Source: Intrasporangiaceae bacterium (GTDB taxonomy: Bacteria; Actinomycetota; Actinomycetes; Actinomycetales; Dermatophilaceae). From it: a DNA stretch of 8,964 bases. Under the pieces are notes generated by a model, which saw nothing but the letters and a program-made list of their open reading frames with translations, was not told the origin of the DNA and did not search any database. Shown here piece by piece: positions 1-6,151 of the stretch (position 1 is its first letter; the number at the start of each line of letters is the position of its first letter). The position numbers were made by a program, and so were the translations under genes. The DNA is taken from the NCBI GenBank assembly GCA_012518475.1, contig JAAYSB010000076.1, positions 1 to 8,964 of the forward strand, in the 5' to 3' direction.

Positions 1-599
1 AGGTCGCGCTGGAAGGCGAAGAACCGCCTGGGCTTCTTCTCGGCGTCCGGGCCTGCGGCGTCCTTGCCGCCGTCGCTGCCGTCCTTGTTCTCGGGCTTGA
101 TGAGCCGGGAGAAGCCAGTGCCGATCGGGTCGATGAAGACGAGATCGGAGAACCCCAGCCACGACTCCTCGTTGGGCACGAGCCGGGACGGCGGCGGGGG
201 AGCGGTGCCGTCGTCGTTGAAGGAGACCCGCTGCGGGCCGAGTGCGCCGACATGGAGATAGGCGCTCGAGGCCCCCGGGCCTCCGTTGAAGATGAAGGTC
301 ACCGGACGGTCGGCGTCCGGCTCGGACCCCTCTCCGCCGGCGAGATAGCTGACCGAGAACATCTCTGCCACCGGCTCGTCCGCCTCGCGCAGGACGGTCC
401 AGGAGGCACGCGCTGCATAGTCGAGGTCACCGTCGGGTCCGCTCCAGCGGGCGTAGCTGTTCGCGCCGGCGGGCGGCTCGTGCTGGGCTCGGGAGCCGGA
501 CCGGGCAACGGCATCAGCCGCGGGCCCGGTGCGGTCGACGTCGCTCCCGGTGCTCTCGGCGGGAGGCGGGATGGGGGTGCTGGTGGACTCCGTTGTCAT
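1..599 (-). CDS. Peptidase S10 (serine carboxypeptidase-like) protein, N-terminal part, truncated by window edge
   Basis: Reading leftward from the ATG at 599-597 gives 199 uninterrupted residues to the window edge. The oxyanion-hole motif of S10 carboxypeptidases is at residues 105-112 (NGGPGASS, inside TFIFNGGPGASSAY). The second family block, FSDLVFIDPIGTGFSR, is at 150-165. The catalytic Ser (GESYGG block), Asp and His lie beyond the edge, so activity cannot be judged. S10 enzymes release C-terminal amino acids from peptides; members are usually near 450-550 aa, so well over half is missing. The first ~45 residues are Ser/Thr/Pro/Ala-rich with no hydrophobic stretch, so no signal peptide is visible and a cytoplasmic protein is inferred. 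Residues 168-190 are a Gly/Asp/Lys-rich stretch just after the second block, probably a surface loop. No Shine-Dalgarno precedes the ATG; see the promoter entry. Family call is firm, substrate unknown. Confidence 0.88.
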   Translation of the reverse strand, partial: MTTESTSTPIPPPAESTGSDVDRTGPAADAVARSGSRAQHEPPAGANSYARWSGPDGDLDYAARASWTVLREADEPVAEMFSVSYLAGGEGSEPDADRPVTFIFNGGPGASSAYLHVGALGPQRVSFNDDGTAPPPPSRLVPNEESWLGFSDLVFIDPIGTGFSRLIKPENKDGSDGGKDAAGPDAEKKPRRFFAFQRD

Positions 600-605
600 G
601 GTCCG

Positions 606-635
606 ACGGTAGTACGCAGCTCCGACACGCGTGAA
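606..635 (-). promoter_or_regulatory. Candidate promoter for the S10 peptidase gene (leaderless)
   Basis: On the minus strand TACCGT (611-606) fits the actinobacterial -10 form TANNNT and ends six bases before the ATG at 599, so transcription would start at or next to the start codon. TTCACG (635-630) is a fair -35 at 18-bp spacing. An 8-bp palindrome CACGCGTG (626-633) overlaps the -35; it is too short to call an operator. No Shine-Dalgarno is present, which fits leaderless translation. This is inference from motif and spacing only. Confidence 0.35.
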
Positions 636-652
636 GGTGAGTAGGCGGGCTC

Positions 653-682
653 AGGACACCAGCTGCCCGGGAGCGGTTCACT
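653..682 (+). promoter_or_regulatory. Candidate promoter for the DUF2157/GDYXXLXY unit
   Basis: TTCACT (677-682) ends six bases before the ATG at 689, and AGGACA (653-658) lies 18 bp upstream of it as a weak -35. GGGAG at 669-673 is 15 bases from the ATG, too far to act as a normal ribosome binding site. The -10 lacks the usual A at position 2, so the call is weak. The 89-bp gap 600-688 holds this and the opposing S10 promoter. Confidence 0.22.
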
Positions 683-688
683 GGTGTC

Positions 689-1882
689 ATGAGCACCACC
701 GCGCCGAAACGTGAACCCCTTCCACTGAGCGCCGACAACCACCGCTGGCTCACCACCGAGCTGCGCGAGTGGGAGCGTGAGGGCCTCATCTCAAGCGACA
801 CCGCCGGGGCCATCACCGACCGCTACACCGTCAGCGACTCACCCGCGCACCGGATCACTGCGGTCCGGGTGATCCTCGGTCTCGGAGCCTCGTTCCTCGG
901 CATCGGCCTGATCTGGCTCGTCGCAGCCAACCTCGACCAGCTCTCGCCGCTGCTGCGCTTCGTCGTCGTCACGGTCCTGTGGATCGGCCTCGCGGTCGCC
1001 GCCGAACTGACCCGCGACCTCGTCAGTGCCGCGCTCAAGCTGCTCTCCGCGCTCGCCTTCGGCGCCGTCGTCTTCCAGGCCGCCCAGAGCCTTCAGGTGC
1101 CGGCCTATCGTCCGGTGCTCCTCCTGGCCTGGGGGCTCGGTGCTCTTCTGTATGCGTACGCCCGGACCTCCCGCGCCGCCGGATTCGTCGGGATCACCGT
1201 CCTCGCCGCCTGGTACGTCTGGCAGGCGATGGACGCGGCCGGCGGTGTCGTGACCTTCACCGGCGCGATCCTTCTGCTGTCCGTCGCAGCCGTCGCCATC
1301 GCGGCCCTGCACCCGCCGGAGTGGCGAGCGTTCGGTCGCCTCTGGCTCGCCCTCGGCGCGATCATGTCCCTCGTCGGTCTCTTCACCGCGGCACTGCCGC
1401 AGGCGACCGGTGAGAACCTCTGGTCCGGTGGCCTCACTGCCGGTCTCATCCTCGTCATCGGTCTCGCGGCAGCAGCACTGTGGCGCTCTGGACGCGACGA
1501 GCAGGTCGAGCTCGCCATCGCCGGGGCCGGACTCCTGTTCGGCGTCGTCTTCAGCCTCTGGCGGCCGATCTCCTCGGGCAGCGGAATGCTCCCCAGTGAC
1601 TTCACCGCGCTGATGTGGGTGCGCACCGGTCTGGCGATCGTCGCCTTCCTCCTCGTCGCCGGGGCCTGGGCCATCGTCGGTGCCCGCCGTCAGCTCGCGA
1701 TGATCTCCGCAGCGGCAGTGGTCGCTGTCGTCATCTTCACGACCTTCCAGAGCTTCGCGGTGTTCGCACCGATCATCAGCGGAGCGACCCTCTTCCTCGC
1801 GGTCGGGGCGGTGATGATCCTCACCGGGATCGTCGCCGAGCGGGCGCGTCGCCGGATCGGATCGGAGGTGGCGTCGTCATGA
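689..1882 (+). CDS. DUF2157 domain multi-pass membrane protein
   Basis: The product has 397 aa. Residues 1-55 are soluble and include the typical DUF2157 start, a short helical region around WLTTELREWEREGLIS (20-35) followed by GAITDRY. From about residue 60 to 382 there are some 11-12 hydrophobic segments (roughly 61-81, 87-106, 115-133, 142-158, 163-181, 187-206, 215-235, 247-265, 275-291, 308-330, 337-356, 360-382), ending in a basic cytoplasmic tail ERARRRIG. This layout, with a GDYXXLXY gene directly downstream, is the known arrangement for the family, whose biochemical role is not established. The TGA overlaps the next ATG (ATGA at 1879-1882), so the two genes are translationally coupled. 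The start is the first ATG in frame after the intergenic gap and fits the conserved N-terminus. No catalytic motif is visible. Confidence 0.85.
   Translation: MSTTAPKREPLPLSADNHRWLTTELREWEREGLISSDTAGAITDRYTVSDSPAHRITAVRVILGLGASFLGIGLIWLVAANLDQLSPLLRFVVVTVLWIGLAVAAELTRDLVSAALKLLSALAFGAVVFQAAQSLQVPAYRPVLLLAWGLGALLYAYARTSRAAGFVGITVLAAWYVWQAMDAAGGVVTFTGAILLLSVAAVAIAALHPPEWRAFGRLWLALGAIMSLVGLFTAALPQATGENLWSGGLTAGLILVIGLAAAALWRSGRDEQVELAIAGAGLLFGVVFSLWRPISSGSGMLPSDFTALMWVRTGLAIVAFLLVAGAWAIVGARRQLAMISAAAVVAVVIFTTFQSFAVFAPIISGATLFLAVGAVMILTGIVAERARRRIGSEVASS
1864..1869 (+). promoter_or_regulatory. Ribosome binding site of the GDYXXLXY gene
   Basis: GGAGGT lies inside the 3' end of the DUF2157 gene, nine bases before the ATG at 1879. 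It is a near-perfect Shine-Dalgarno and decides this start over longer in-frame readings back to 1615. Confidence 0.8.
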
Positions 1883-2427
1883 CGTCGAGCCAGACCACCA
1901 CAGCACCCCCGCGTGAGCGGAAGAGCCACTTCCGAGGCCAGGGCCTTCGCAGCCCCTGGGCGCTGCTCGCGGGAGTGCTCGCGATCCAGCTCCTCATCGT
2001 CGGACTGGCTGTCGCGCCCCAGCTCTCACCACGGGTCTCGGGCACCGAGATCGCCCTGCGCGTCGCACCGTTCGACCCGATCGACCCGTTCCGCGGCGCG
2101 TATGCGGACCTCGACTACCCCGACCTGCCGCAGGTGAACCGCGGCCCCGGCCTCGACCCCGATCGCGGCACCGCCTTCGTGCCGCTGCGCCAGGACGGCG
2201 AGGTCTGGGTCGGAGGAGCGGTCCAGCGTGACGAGCCCGAGGGTCTCTATCTGCGGTGCAGTGACCGCGGCTGGCGTCTCGACTGCGGCATCAACAGCTG
2301 GTTCGCCTCCCAGGACAAGGCCTATGCACTCGAGCAGGACCTGCGCGACAGCGGTGCCATCGCGACGATCCGGGTCGATCAGTGGGGCAACGCGACGATC
2401 GTCGCCATCCACCCCGACACCGAGTGA
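1879..2427 (+). CDS. GDYXXLXY-family membrane-anchored protein
   Basis: The product has 182 aa. A basic N-terminus (RERKSHFRGQGLR) is followed by one membrane segment at about 27-47 (WALLAGVLAIQLLIVGLAVA), and the rest should lie outside the membrane. The block that names the family appears as GAYADLDY (residues 73-80) after DPIDPFR: the Gly, Tyr, Leu and Tyr are kept but Asp is replaced by Ala. Later parts also fit: VWVGGAV, then a C-terminal INSWFASQDKAYALEQ block (138-152), where the family has a similar aromatic-rich run. Two cysteines (127 and 136) flank GWRLD and could form a disulfide outside the cell. The gene overlaps DUF2157 by four bases and has a strong Shine-Dalgarno. Function is unknown; the pairing suggests that the two proteins work as one membrane assembly. 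Confidence 0.8.
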   Translation: MTSSQTTTAPPRERKSHFRGQGLRSPWALLAGVLAIQLLIVGLAVAPQLSPRVSGTEIALRVAPFDPIDPFRGAYADLDYPDLPQVNRGPGLDPDRGTAFVPLRQDGEVWVGGAVQRDEPEGLYLRCSDRGWRLDCGINSWFASQDKAYALEQDLRDSGAIATIRVDQWGNATIVAIHPDTE

Positions 2428-2493
2428 CCTCACGATCCGACGCGCTGCGACTCGGCCCTCGCCGACCTATCTTCCACATAGCAGCGACATGGC

Positions 2494-2509
2494 GCCGGCT
2501 CAGACCGGC
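2494..2509. terminator. Weak hairpin between convergent genes
   Basis: GCCGG (2494-2498) and CCGGC (2505-2509) form a 5-bp GC stem around a 6-base loop in the 72-bp convergent gap, overlapping the stop codon of the VWA gene. There is no T-tract on either strand, so an intrinsic terminator is doubtful. It is the only stem noticed here. Confidence 0.2.
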
Positions 2510-3891
2510 AGGAGTCGGGAGACCACCTGACGCAGGTGGGCGATGGTCGCGCACTCGTGCATCTCGACGACCTGCCCGTACACGGCCGTCTCGCTGTCAC
2601 CGCTTCCCCACGAGCGAGCCGGCTCGGGGTTGAGCCAGATCACCGTGCGCGCCCGATCGCGGATCACCCGCAGCGCATCGATTCGTGGGTCGGTGTGGTT
2701 GCTCCGCGCATCGCCGAGGATGAGCACCGTCGACCGGGGCGTGACGGCGTCGAGGTGGTTGTCGACGAAGTCAGCCAGCGCCGAGCCGTAGTCGCTGTTG
2801 CGGTGCCACCGCGTCATCTCCCGGACGTCGCGGATCTCCTCGGTGAGGTCGCTGCCGGGCGGGGCCGACGCGAACAGCTCGGTCAGGTCCGAGCACACGT
2901 TGACGAAGCCGATGATCCGCACCTTGTTGAACTGCGCCTGGAGCGCCTGCATGAGCAGGATCGTGAACCGGCTGAAGCCGGCGACGGATGACGAGAAGTC
3001 TGCCAGCACAACGAGATCCGGTTTGTGCGGAGGACGGATGCGGTATGCGGGGCGCACCGGGATCCCGCCCGTCGCCAACGACCGGCGCAGGGTGTTCCGC
3101 AGATCGATCTGGCCCCGGTTCCGACGTCGCCGCTTCGCGGCGAGGCGGGTCGCCAGCTTGCGGGCGAGCGGGCCGATCGTCGCCCGCAGCTCGGCCAGCT
3201 CCTGAGGTCCGGCCAGGATGAAGAGGGTTCGGTCGGTCGAGGGTCGCACCGCATACCGCGAGATGCGCTGGCGTCCGCGGACCTCCGCATTGCGGCGGCG
3301 TGCTGCGGACTCGACGGCCGCGCGGAACTCGCCGATGCGCGAGCGCAGTTCGTCCCGGCGGAACGCGGCGGTGAACAGCGGTCCGTCGGTGCCCGTCCCG
3401 GCCTGCAGGGCCGCCGCCAGAGAGGTCTGGGGAGCCAGGGTGTCGAGGGCCTGGGCGGCAGAGAAGGCCCCGGCGCTGGCCTCATTGGGCAGCCGTCCGA
3501 GGTCGACGAGGGACTGCTCGGCGAGCCGTTGCAGCGCGGCGGTGTCGTTCGACGCCAGGGCCGCGGCGAGCTGGTCGCGCAGCATCGCCGCGTGCTCACG
3601 TCGCTCGTCGGCATCGAGGAGGGTGGGTGGGGTGATCAGCTCGGTGGGGTCGCCGACGGCGCTGGGGAAGTAGACGTCGAAGATCTCGTCGAAGACCCGT
3701 CTCTCGCCCGAGCGTCGGAGCAGTGCCGCCGCCAGGCCGGCGCGCAGCCGCTCACGGTCCTGGAGCCCGAGTGCCTCGGCTGCCGAGGCCGCGTCGATGA
3801 CCTCACTCGGACCGACGAGCAGCCCGTGCTCGCGCAGCGCCCGGCCGAAGTCGACGAGGTGCCGCGTGAGCGGGAGCTGGACGACGGTCAC
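2500..3891 (-). CDS. CoxE-type von Willebrand factor A domain protein (MoxR partner)
   Basis: The product has 463 aa starting at GTG 3891, preceded by GAGGG overlapping the stop of the upstream ATPase gene at 8-base spacing; an open frame reaching 4200 is not used because it would run through the ATPase gene. Residues 1-75 form a helical N-terminal block (LTRHLVDFGRALREHGLLVGPSEVIDA). Residues 245-290 are very basic (AAKRRRRNRGQIDLRNTLRR, then GGIPVRPAYRIRPPHKP), as in CoxE proteins just before the VWA domain. The VWA domain begins LVVLADFSSS: the metal-ion site DxSxS is D298, S300, S302, with a further conserved Asp at 394 (LILGDARSN). The TVIWLNPEP strand follows near 417-424. Such proteins work with MoxR ATPases to insert metals or remodel complexes. 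No client enzyme is encoded here, so the target is unknown. Confidence 0.88.
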   Translation of the reverse strand: MTVVQLPLTRHLVDFGRALREHGLLVGPSEVIDAASAAEALGLQDRERLRAGLAAALLRRSGERRVFDEIFDVYFPSAVGDPTELITPPTLLDADERREHAAMLRDQLAAALASNDTAALQRLAEQSLVDLGRLPNEASAGAFSAAQALDTLAPQTSLAAALQAGTGTDGPLFTAAFRRDELRSRIGEFRAAVESAARRRNAEVRGRQRISRYAVRPSTDRTLFILAGPQELAELRATIGPLARKLATRLAAKRRRRNRGQIDLRNTLRRSLATGGIPVRPAYRIRPPHKPDLVVLADFSSSVAGFSRFTILLMQALQAQFNKVRIIGFVNVCSDLTELFASAPPGSDLTEEIRDVREMTRWHRNSDYGSALADFVDNHLDAVTPRSTVLILGDARSNHTDPRIDALRVIRDRARTVIWLNPEPARSWGSGDSETAVYGQVVEMHECATIAHLRQVVSRLLPV

Positions 3892-3902
3892 GCGGCAAGC
3901 CC

Positions 3903-4790
3903 TCAGTGGATGTCGAGCGAGGCCGCAGCGCGCTCGATGTCGTCCCGGTGCTTGAGGAGCACCCCGAGGTTGTCGCGGACGATCTCGGGGGAGAGGTCGC
4001 TCGCGCCCAGAGCCAACAGGGTCCGGGCCCAGTCGATCGTCTCGGAGATGCTCGGCGACTTGCGAAGGGGCAGCTCCCGCAGGCGGGCGACGAGACGGAC
4101 GACCGACTCGGCCAGGGCGGACGGCAGGTCGGGGACGGCGGCCTCGACGATCTGCTGCTCGAGCTCCGGGCTCGGATAGTCGATGTGGAGGAAGAGACAA
4201 CGCCGTCGCAGCGCCTCGGACAGCTCCCGGGTCGCGTTCGAGGTGACGACGACGAAGGGGGTGTGCGTAGCCTCGATGGTGCCGAGCTCCGGGACCGTGA
4301 TGGCGAAGTCGCTCAGCACCTCGAGCAGGAGTCCCTCGATCTCCACGTCGGCCTTGTCGAGCTCGTCGATGAGGAGGACGACCGGTTCCTCGGAGCGGAT
4401 CGCCGCCAGGAGCGGGCGGGCGAGCAGGAACTCGTCGGTGAAGATGTCGTCCCGGACCGAGGCCCAGCCGCTGTCACCGTCGGCGCCCGAGCTGCCGGAC
4501 GCCGACTCACCGGCGGCGCGCTCGGCCGTGATGCGCAGCAGCTGCTTGGCGTGGTTCCACTCATAGAGTGCTCGGGCCTCGTCGACACCCTCGTAGCACT
4601 GGAGCCGGATGAGCCGGGCGCCGCGCGCCCGCGCGACGGCCTTGGCGAGCTCGGTCTTGCCGACACCGGCCGGCCCCTCGACGAGGAGCGGCTTGCCGAG
4701 CTGCTCAGCGAGGAAGACCGTCGTCGCGATCGCGTCACTGGCCAGGTAGCCGGAGCCGGCGAGGTCCTCCTGGACCGTCTCGACACTCAC
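3903..4790 (-). CDS. MoxR-family AAA+ ATPase
   Basis: The product has 295 aa from GTG 4790, with GAGGA six bases upstream (4801-4797). Walker A is GPAGVGKT (39-46), Walker B VVLLIDE (137-143), sensor 1 VTSNATREL (182-190), followed by arginines LRRRC (195-199) fitting the arginine finger. The sensor-2 helix region is RKSPSISETIDWARTL (243-258). The YEGVDEARALYEWNHAKQLL segment (66-85) is typical of the MoxR branch next to CoxE-type VWA genes. Residues about 94-110 are a Ser/Gly/Asp-rich insertion between QLLRITAE and the DIFTDEFLLARPLL block, which in relatives lie closer together. MoxR ATPases are hexameric chaperones acting with VWA partners in enzyme maturation. The start overlaps the stop of the small membrane protein (GTGA, 4790-4787), and the VWA gene follows after 11 bases. 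It resembles CoxD, but no CO dehydrogenase gene is present. Confidence 0.92.
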   Translation of the reverse strand: MSVETVQEDLAGSGYLASDAIATTVFLAEQLGKPLLVEGPAGVGKTELAKAVARARGARLIRLQCYEGVDEARALYEWNHAKQLLRITAERAAGESASGSSGADGDSGWASVRDDIFTDEFLLARPLLAAIRSEEPVVLLIDELDKADVEIEGLLLEVLSDFAITVPELGTIEATHTPFVVVTSNATRELSEALRRRCLFLHIDYPSPELEQQIVEAAVPDLPSALAESVVRLVARLRELPLRKSPSISETIDWARTLLALGASDLSPEIVRDNLGVLLKHRDDIERAAASLDIH

Positions 4791-4996
4791 CCGGCGTCCT
4801 CTGCGGTCGCCGCGCCATCGCCGTTCGCTGCTGCCGGGCGATCAGGCGCGGGGCGGGGGTCGCGGCGGGCAGGCATACCCAATCCGCCGTTCTGCCGTCC
4901 CCGCAGACCGATCCAGGCGGTCGCGCAGAGAGCGAGGGCGCCGAGCGCGGCGCTGAAGATGTAGGCGAAGGCCGAGGGCTCGTCACGATCTGACAT
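4787..4996 (-). CDS. Small single-pass membrane protein, first gene of the MoxR-VWA operon
   Basis: The product has 69 aa: a short acidic N-terminus (MSDRDEPS), one hydrophobic segment at about 9-30 (AFAYIFSAALGALALCATAW), then a basic juxtamembrane stretch (GLRGRQ), a Pro/Arg-rich region and an acidic Ala-rich end. No known domain is recognised. Its stop overlaps the GTG of the ATPase gene by four bases, which strongly supports a real, co-translated gene. A G-rich run (ATGGGGGC) directly precedes the ATG but is close for a ribosome binding site. The motif DEPSAFAYIFSAALG (5-19) matches DERSALAWIMSGAVG in the other small membrane protein at 7353-7556. A membrane anchor or docking point for the ATPase is possible but is inference. 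Confidence 0.68.
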   Translation of the reverse strand: MSDRDEPSAFAYIFSAALGALALCATAWIGLRGRQNGGLGMPARRDPRPAPDRPAAANGDGAATAEDAG

Positions 4997-5028
4997 GCCC
5001 CCATTGTCGTCCCTCGGGCGGCGGGAGC

Positions 5029-5051
5029 GGCACCGAGGTCCTCGGCATGCC
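5029..5051. promoter_or_regulatory. Dyad in the divergent intergenic region, candidate operator
   Basis: CCGAGG (5033-5038) and CCTCGG (5040-5045) are perfect inverted arms around a single T. GGCA (5029-5032) and TGCC (5048-5051) extend the dyad with a 2-base slip. It lies 33 bp upstream of the small membrane protein start (minus strand) and about 85 bp before the helix-turn-helix gene (plus strand), so it could bind a regulator of either. In such GC-rich DNA a 6-bp dyad may arise by chance. The rest of the 138-bp gap shows only TACGGT (5079-5084) as a possible plus-strand -10 without a -35. Confidence 0.3.
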
Positions 5052-5134
5052 TGATCCGGGTCCTACGCCGATGCGTCGTACGGTGACTCAGCTGTGTGTG
5101 GGGCTCTGTCGGTGGTGTCGAGCAGGATCTCGTC

Positions 5135-6016
5135 ATGGATCAGCAGCAGCGACGCGAGCCCCGGAAGGAACAGGGGCAGCCTCGGGACTCCGCGTGCCCG
5201 CGGGTGGTCGAGACGCACAGCTGGCTCGCCGACCAGGTCAGGGCAGAGCTGACGATCACCGATGAGGTCGGACTGGCGATGCGGGCGTCCCGGAGGATGA
5301 TGCGGATGAGCCAGCGCCGGTACGCGGCGATGCACGGCTGGTCTGCCTCGCAGCAGGCGCGCGTGGAGACCAGGGCCGGGGATCTCGCCGTCGGCCAGGT
5401 GCGCTGGATGGTGGAGTCGACCGAGTTCGTGCTGGGCATCATCGGCGAGGGCGGGACCACGACGATCACGTCTGCGACCGACATCAGCGGGTGGGTCGTT
5501 GAGCAGTGCACCCGACAGGGCATGAGCACCCGCGAGGTCGCGGACTGTGCCGGCACCTCGCAGGCCATGGTCTCCCGGGCCCGAACCGGACACCGTGTGG
5601 ACCGGGTGAGCCTCGGGGCGGTGACTGACATCGTCCGCGCGCTCGGTGGAACGGTGCGCCTCGCCTGGGATGAGCCGAACGGTCCGGAGTTCCTCGAACC
5701 CGCGCACTGGCCGAACGCTGCAGTTCTTCCGTCGGTGCGCGGTGGGGCCCGGCGTTTCCCCGCGCACGAATGGCTCCGACAGGCCTCAGGGTGGGGACCG
5801 ATGTGGTACTTCCATCGGTTCTACTTCATCGGCGATGGCGCCCACGCACCGTTATGGACGACGGAGTCCGGCGTGGGCCGGGGCTCGGACTCCTGCGCCA
5901 ACACCATCGCTCCGCCGCCGCCGGCGGATGACACGGAGGCTGGTCTGCCACTGACCGTCGGTCTGCCTGCCGGTAGTCCTGACCCAGTGAGAGCCCAACC
6001 GCACTCACGACTCTAG
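5135..6016 (+). CDS. Tandem helix-turn-helix (XRE-like) DNA-binding protein
   Basis: The product has 293 aa from ATG 5135, with AGGA (5124-5127) seven bases upstream; an earlier in-frame ATG at 5096 lacks such a site. Two helix-turn-helix units are visible: residues about 45-83 (GLAMRASRRMMRMSQRRYAA, then HGWSASQQARVETRAG) and about 116-156 (VVEQCTRQGMSTREVADCAG, then TSQAMVSRARTG). Each is followed by a helix and a short beta-like strand (VLGIIGEGGTTTI and LGGTVRLAWDE), so the halves look like an internal duplication. A third block, ARRFPAHEWLRQASGWGPMW and FHRFYF (205-231), resembles the aromatic C-terminal part of other actinobacterial helix-turn-helix proteins. From about residue 250 the chain is Pro/Gly-rich and the last ~27 codons lose the third-position GC bias. 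It is likely a transcription regulator; targets unknown. It is divergent from the MoxR operon. Confidence 0.72.
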   Translation: MDQQQRREPRKEQGQPRDSACPRVVETHSWLADQVRAELTITDEVGLAMRASRRMMRMSQRRYAAMHGWSASQQARVETRAGDLAVGQVRWMVESTEFVLGIIGEGGTTTITSATDISGWVVEQCTRQGMSTREVADCAGTSQAMVSRARTGHRVDRVSLGAVTDIVRALGGTVRLAWDEPNGPEFLEPAHWPNAAVLPSVRGGARRFPAHEWLRQASGWGPMWYFHRFYFIGDGAHAPLWTTESGVGRGSDSCANTIAPPPPADDTEAGLPLTVGLPAGSPDPVRAQPHSRL

Positions 6017-6031
6017 CCACCGGCCGAGGCG

Positions 6032-6045
6032 ACCCCGGCGGGGGT
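6032..6045 (+). terminator. Weak GC hairpin after the helix-turn-helix gene
   Basis: ACCCC (6032-6036) pairs with GGGGT (6041-6045) around a GGCG loop, 15 bases after the stop codon. No T-tract follows, so termination here is only a possibility. Confidence 0.2.
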
Positions 6046-6113
6046 GAGTCACGGCACGACGCAAGGACATAGTGTGCGGGACAGCAACGTCTGGGACGCC
6101 TCCCGCGACCTGA

Positions 6114-6125
6114 GAGTGCGCACTC
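6114..6125. promoter_or_regulatory. 12-bp perfect palindrome upstream of galK, candidate operator
   Basis: GAGTGCGCACTC is perfectly self-complementary and lies 39-50 bases before the galK ATG, just upstream of where a -35 would sit. A similar half-site, AGTGTGC, occurs at 6071-6077. Position and symmetry suit a regulator site, but no regulator is identified. Confidence 0.35.
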
Positions 6126-6151
6126 CGAGGATGCGGGCCGCCGTGGCGCGA

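Noticed and set aside
626..633. CACGCGTG palindrome between S10 and DUF2157 genes
   Set aside because: Eight GC-rich bases; expected often by chance at this base composition.
1615..1878. Upstream extension of the GDYXXLXY gene
   Set aside because: Lies inside DUF2157 in another frame and is Arg/Asp-rich shadow sequence; ATG 1879 has GGAGGT and the coupled overlap.
3025..4179. Long plus-strand open frame (384 codons) opposite the VWA gene
   Set aside because: It is antisense to a gene with clear VWA/CoxE motifs; composition is repetitive Arg/Gly/Glu without domain features, a typical shadow of GC-rich coding DNA.
3892..4200. Upstream extension of the VWA gene to 4200
   Set aside because: It would run through the ATPase 3' end in a different frame; GTG 3891 has a good ribosome binding site and the conserved N-terminus.
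3906..4964. Long plus-strand open frame (352 codons) opposite the MoxR ATPase gene
   Set aside because: Antisense to Walker A/B-bearing AAA+ gene; no recognisable motif and no ribosome binding site.
2500..4996. CO dehydrogenase maturation cluster (coxDE)
   Set aside because: The pair resembles CoxD/CoxE, but no coxMSL, coxG or molybdopterin gene is in the window, so the specific names are not used.
5063..5767. Minus-strand open frame opposite the HTH gene
   Set aside because: His/Arg/Pro-rich, no motif; the plus-strand frame has two HTH units and a Shine-Dalgarno.
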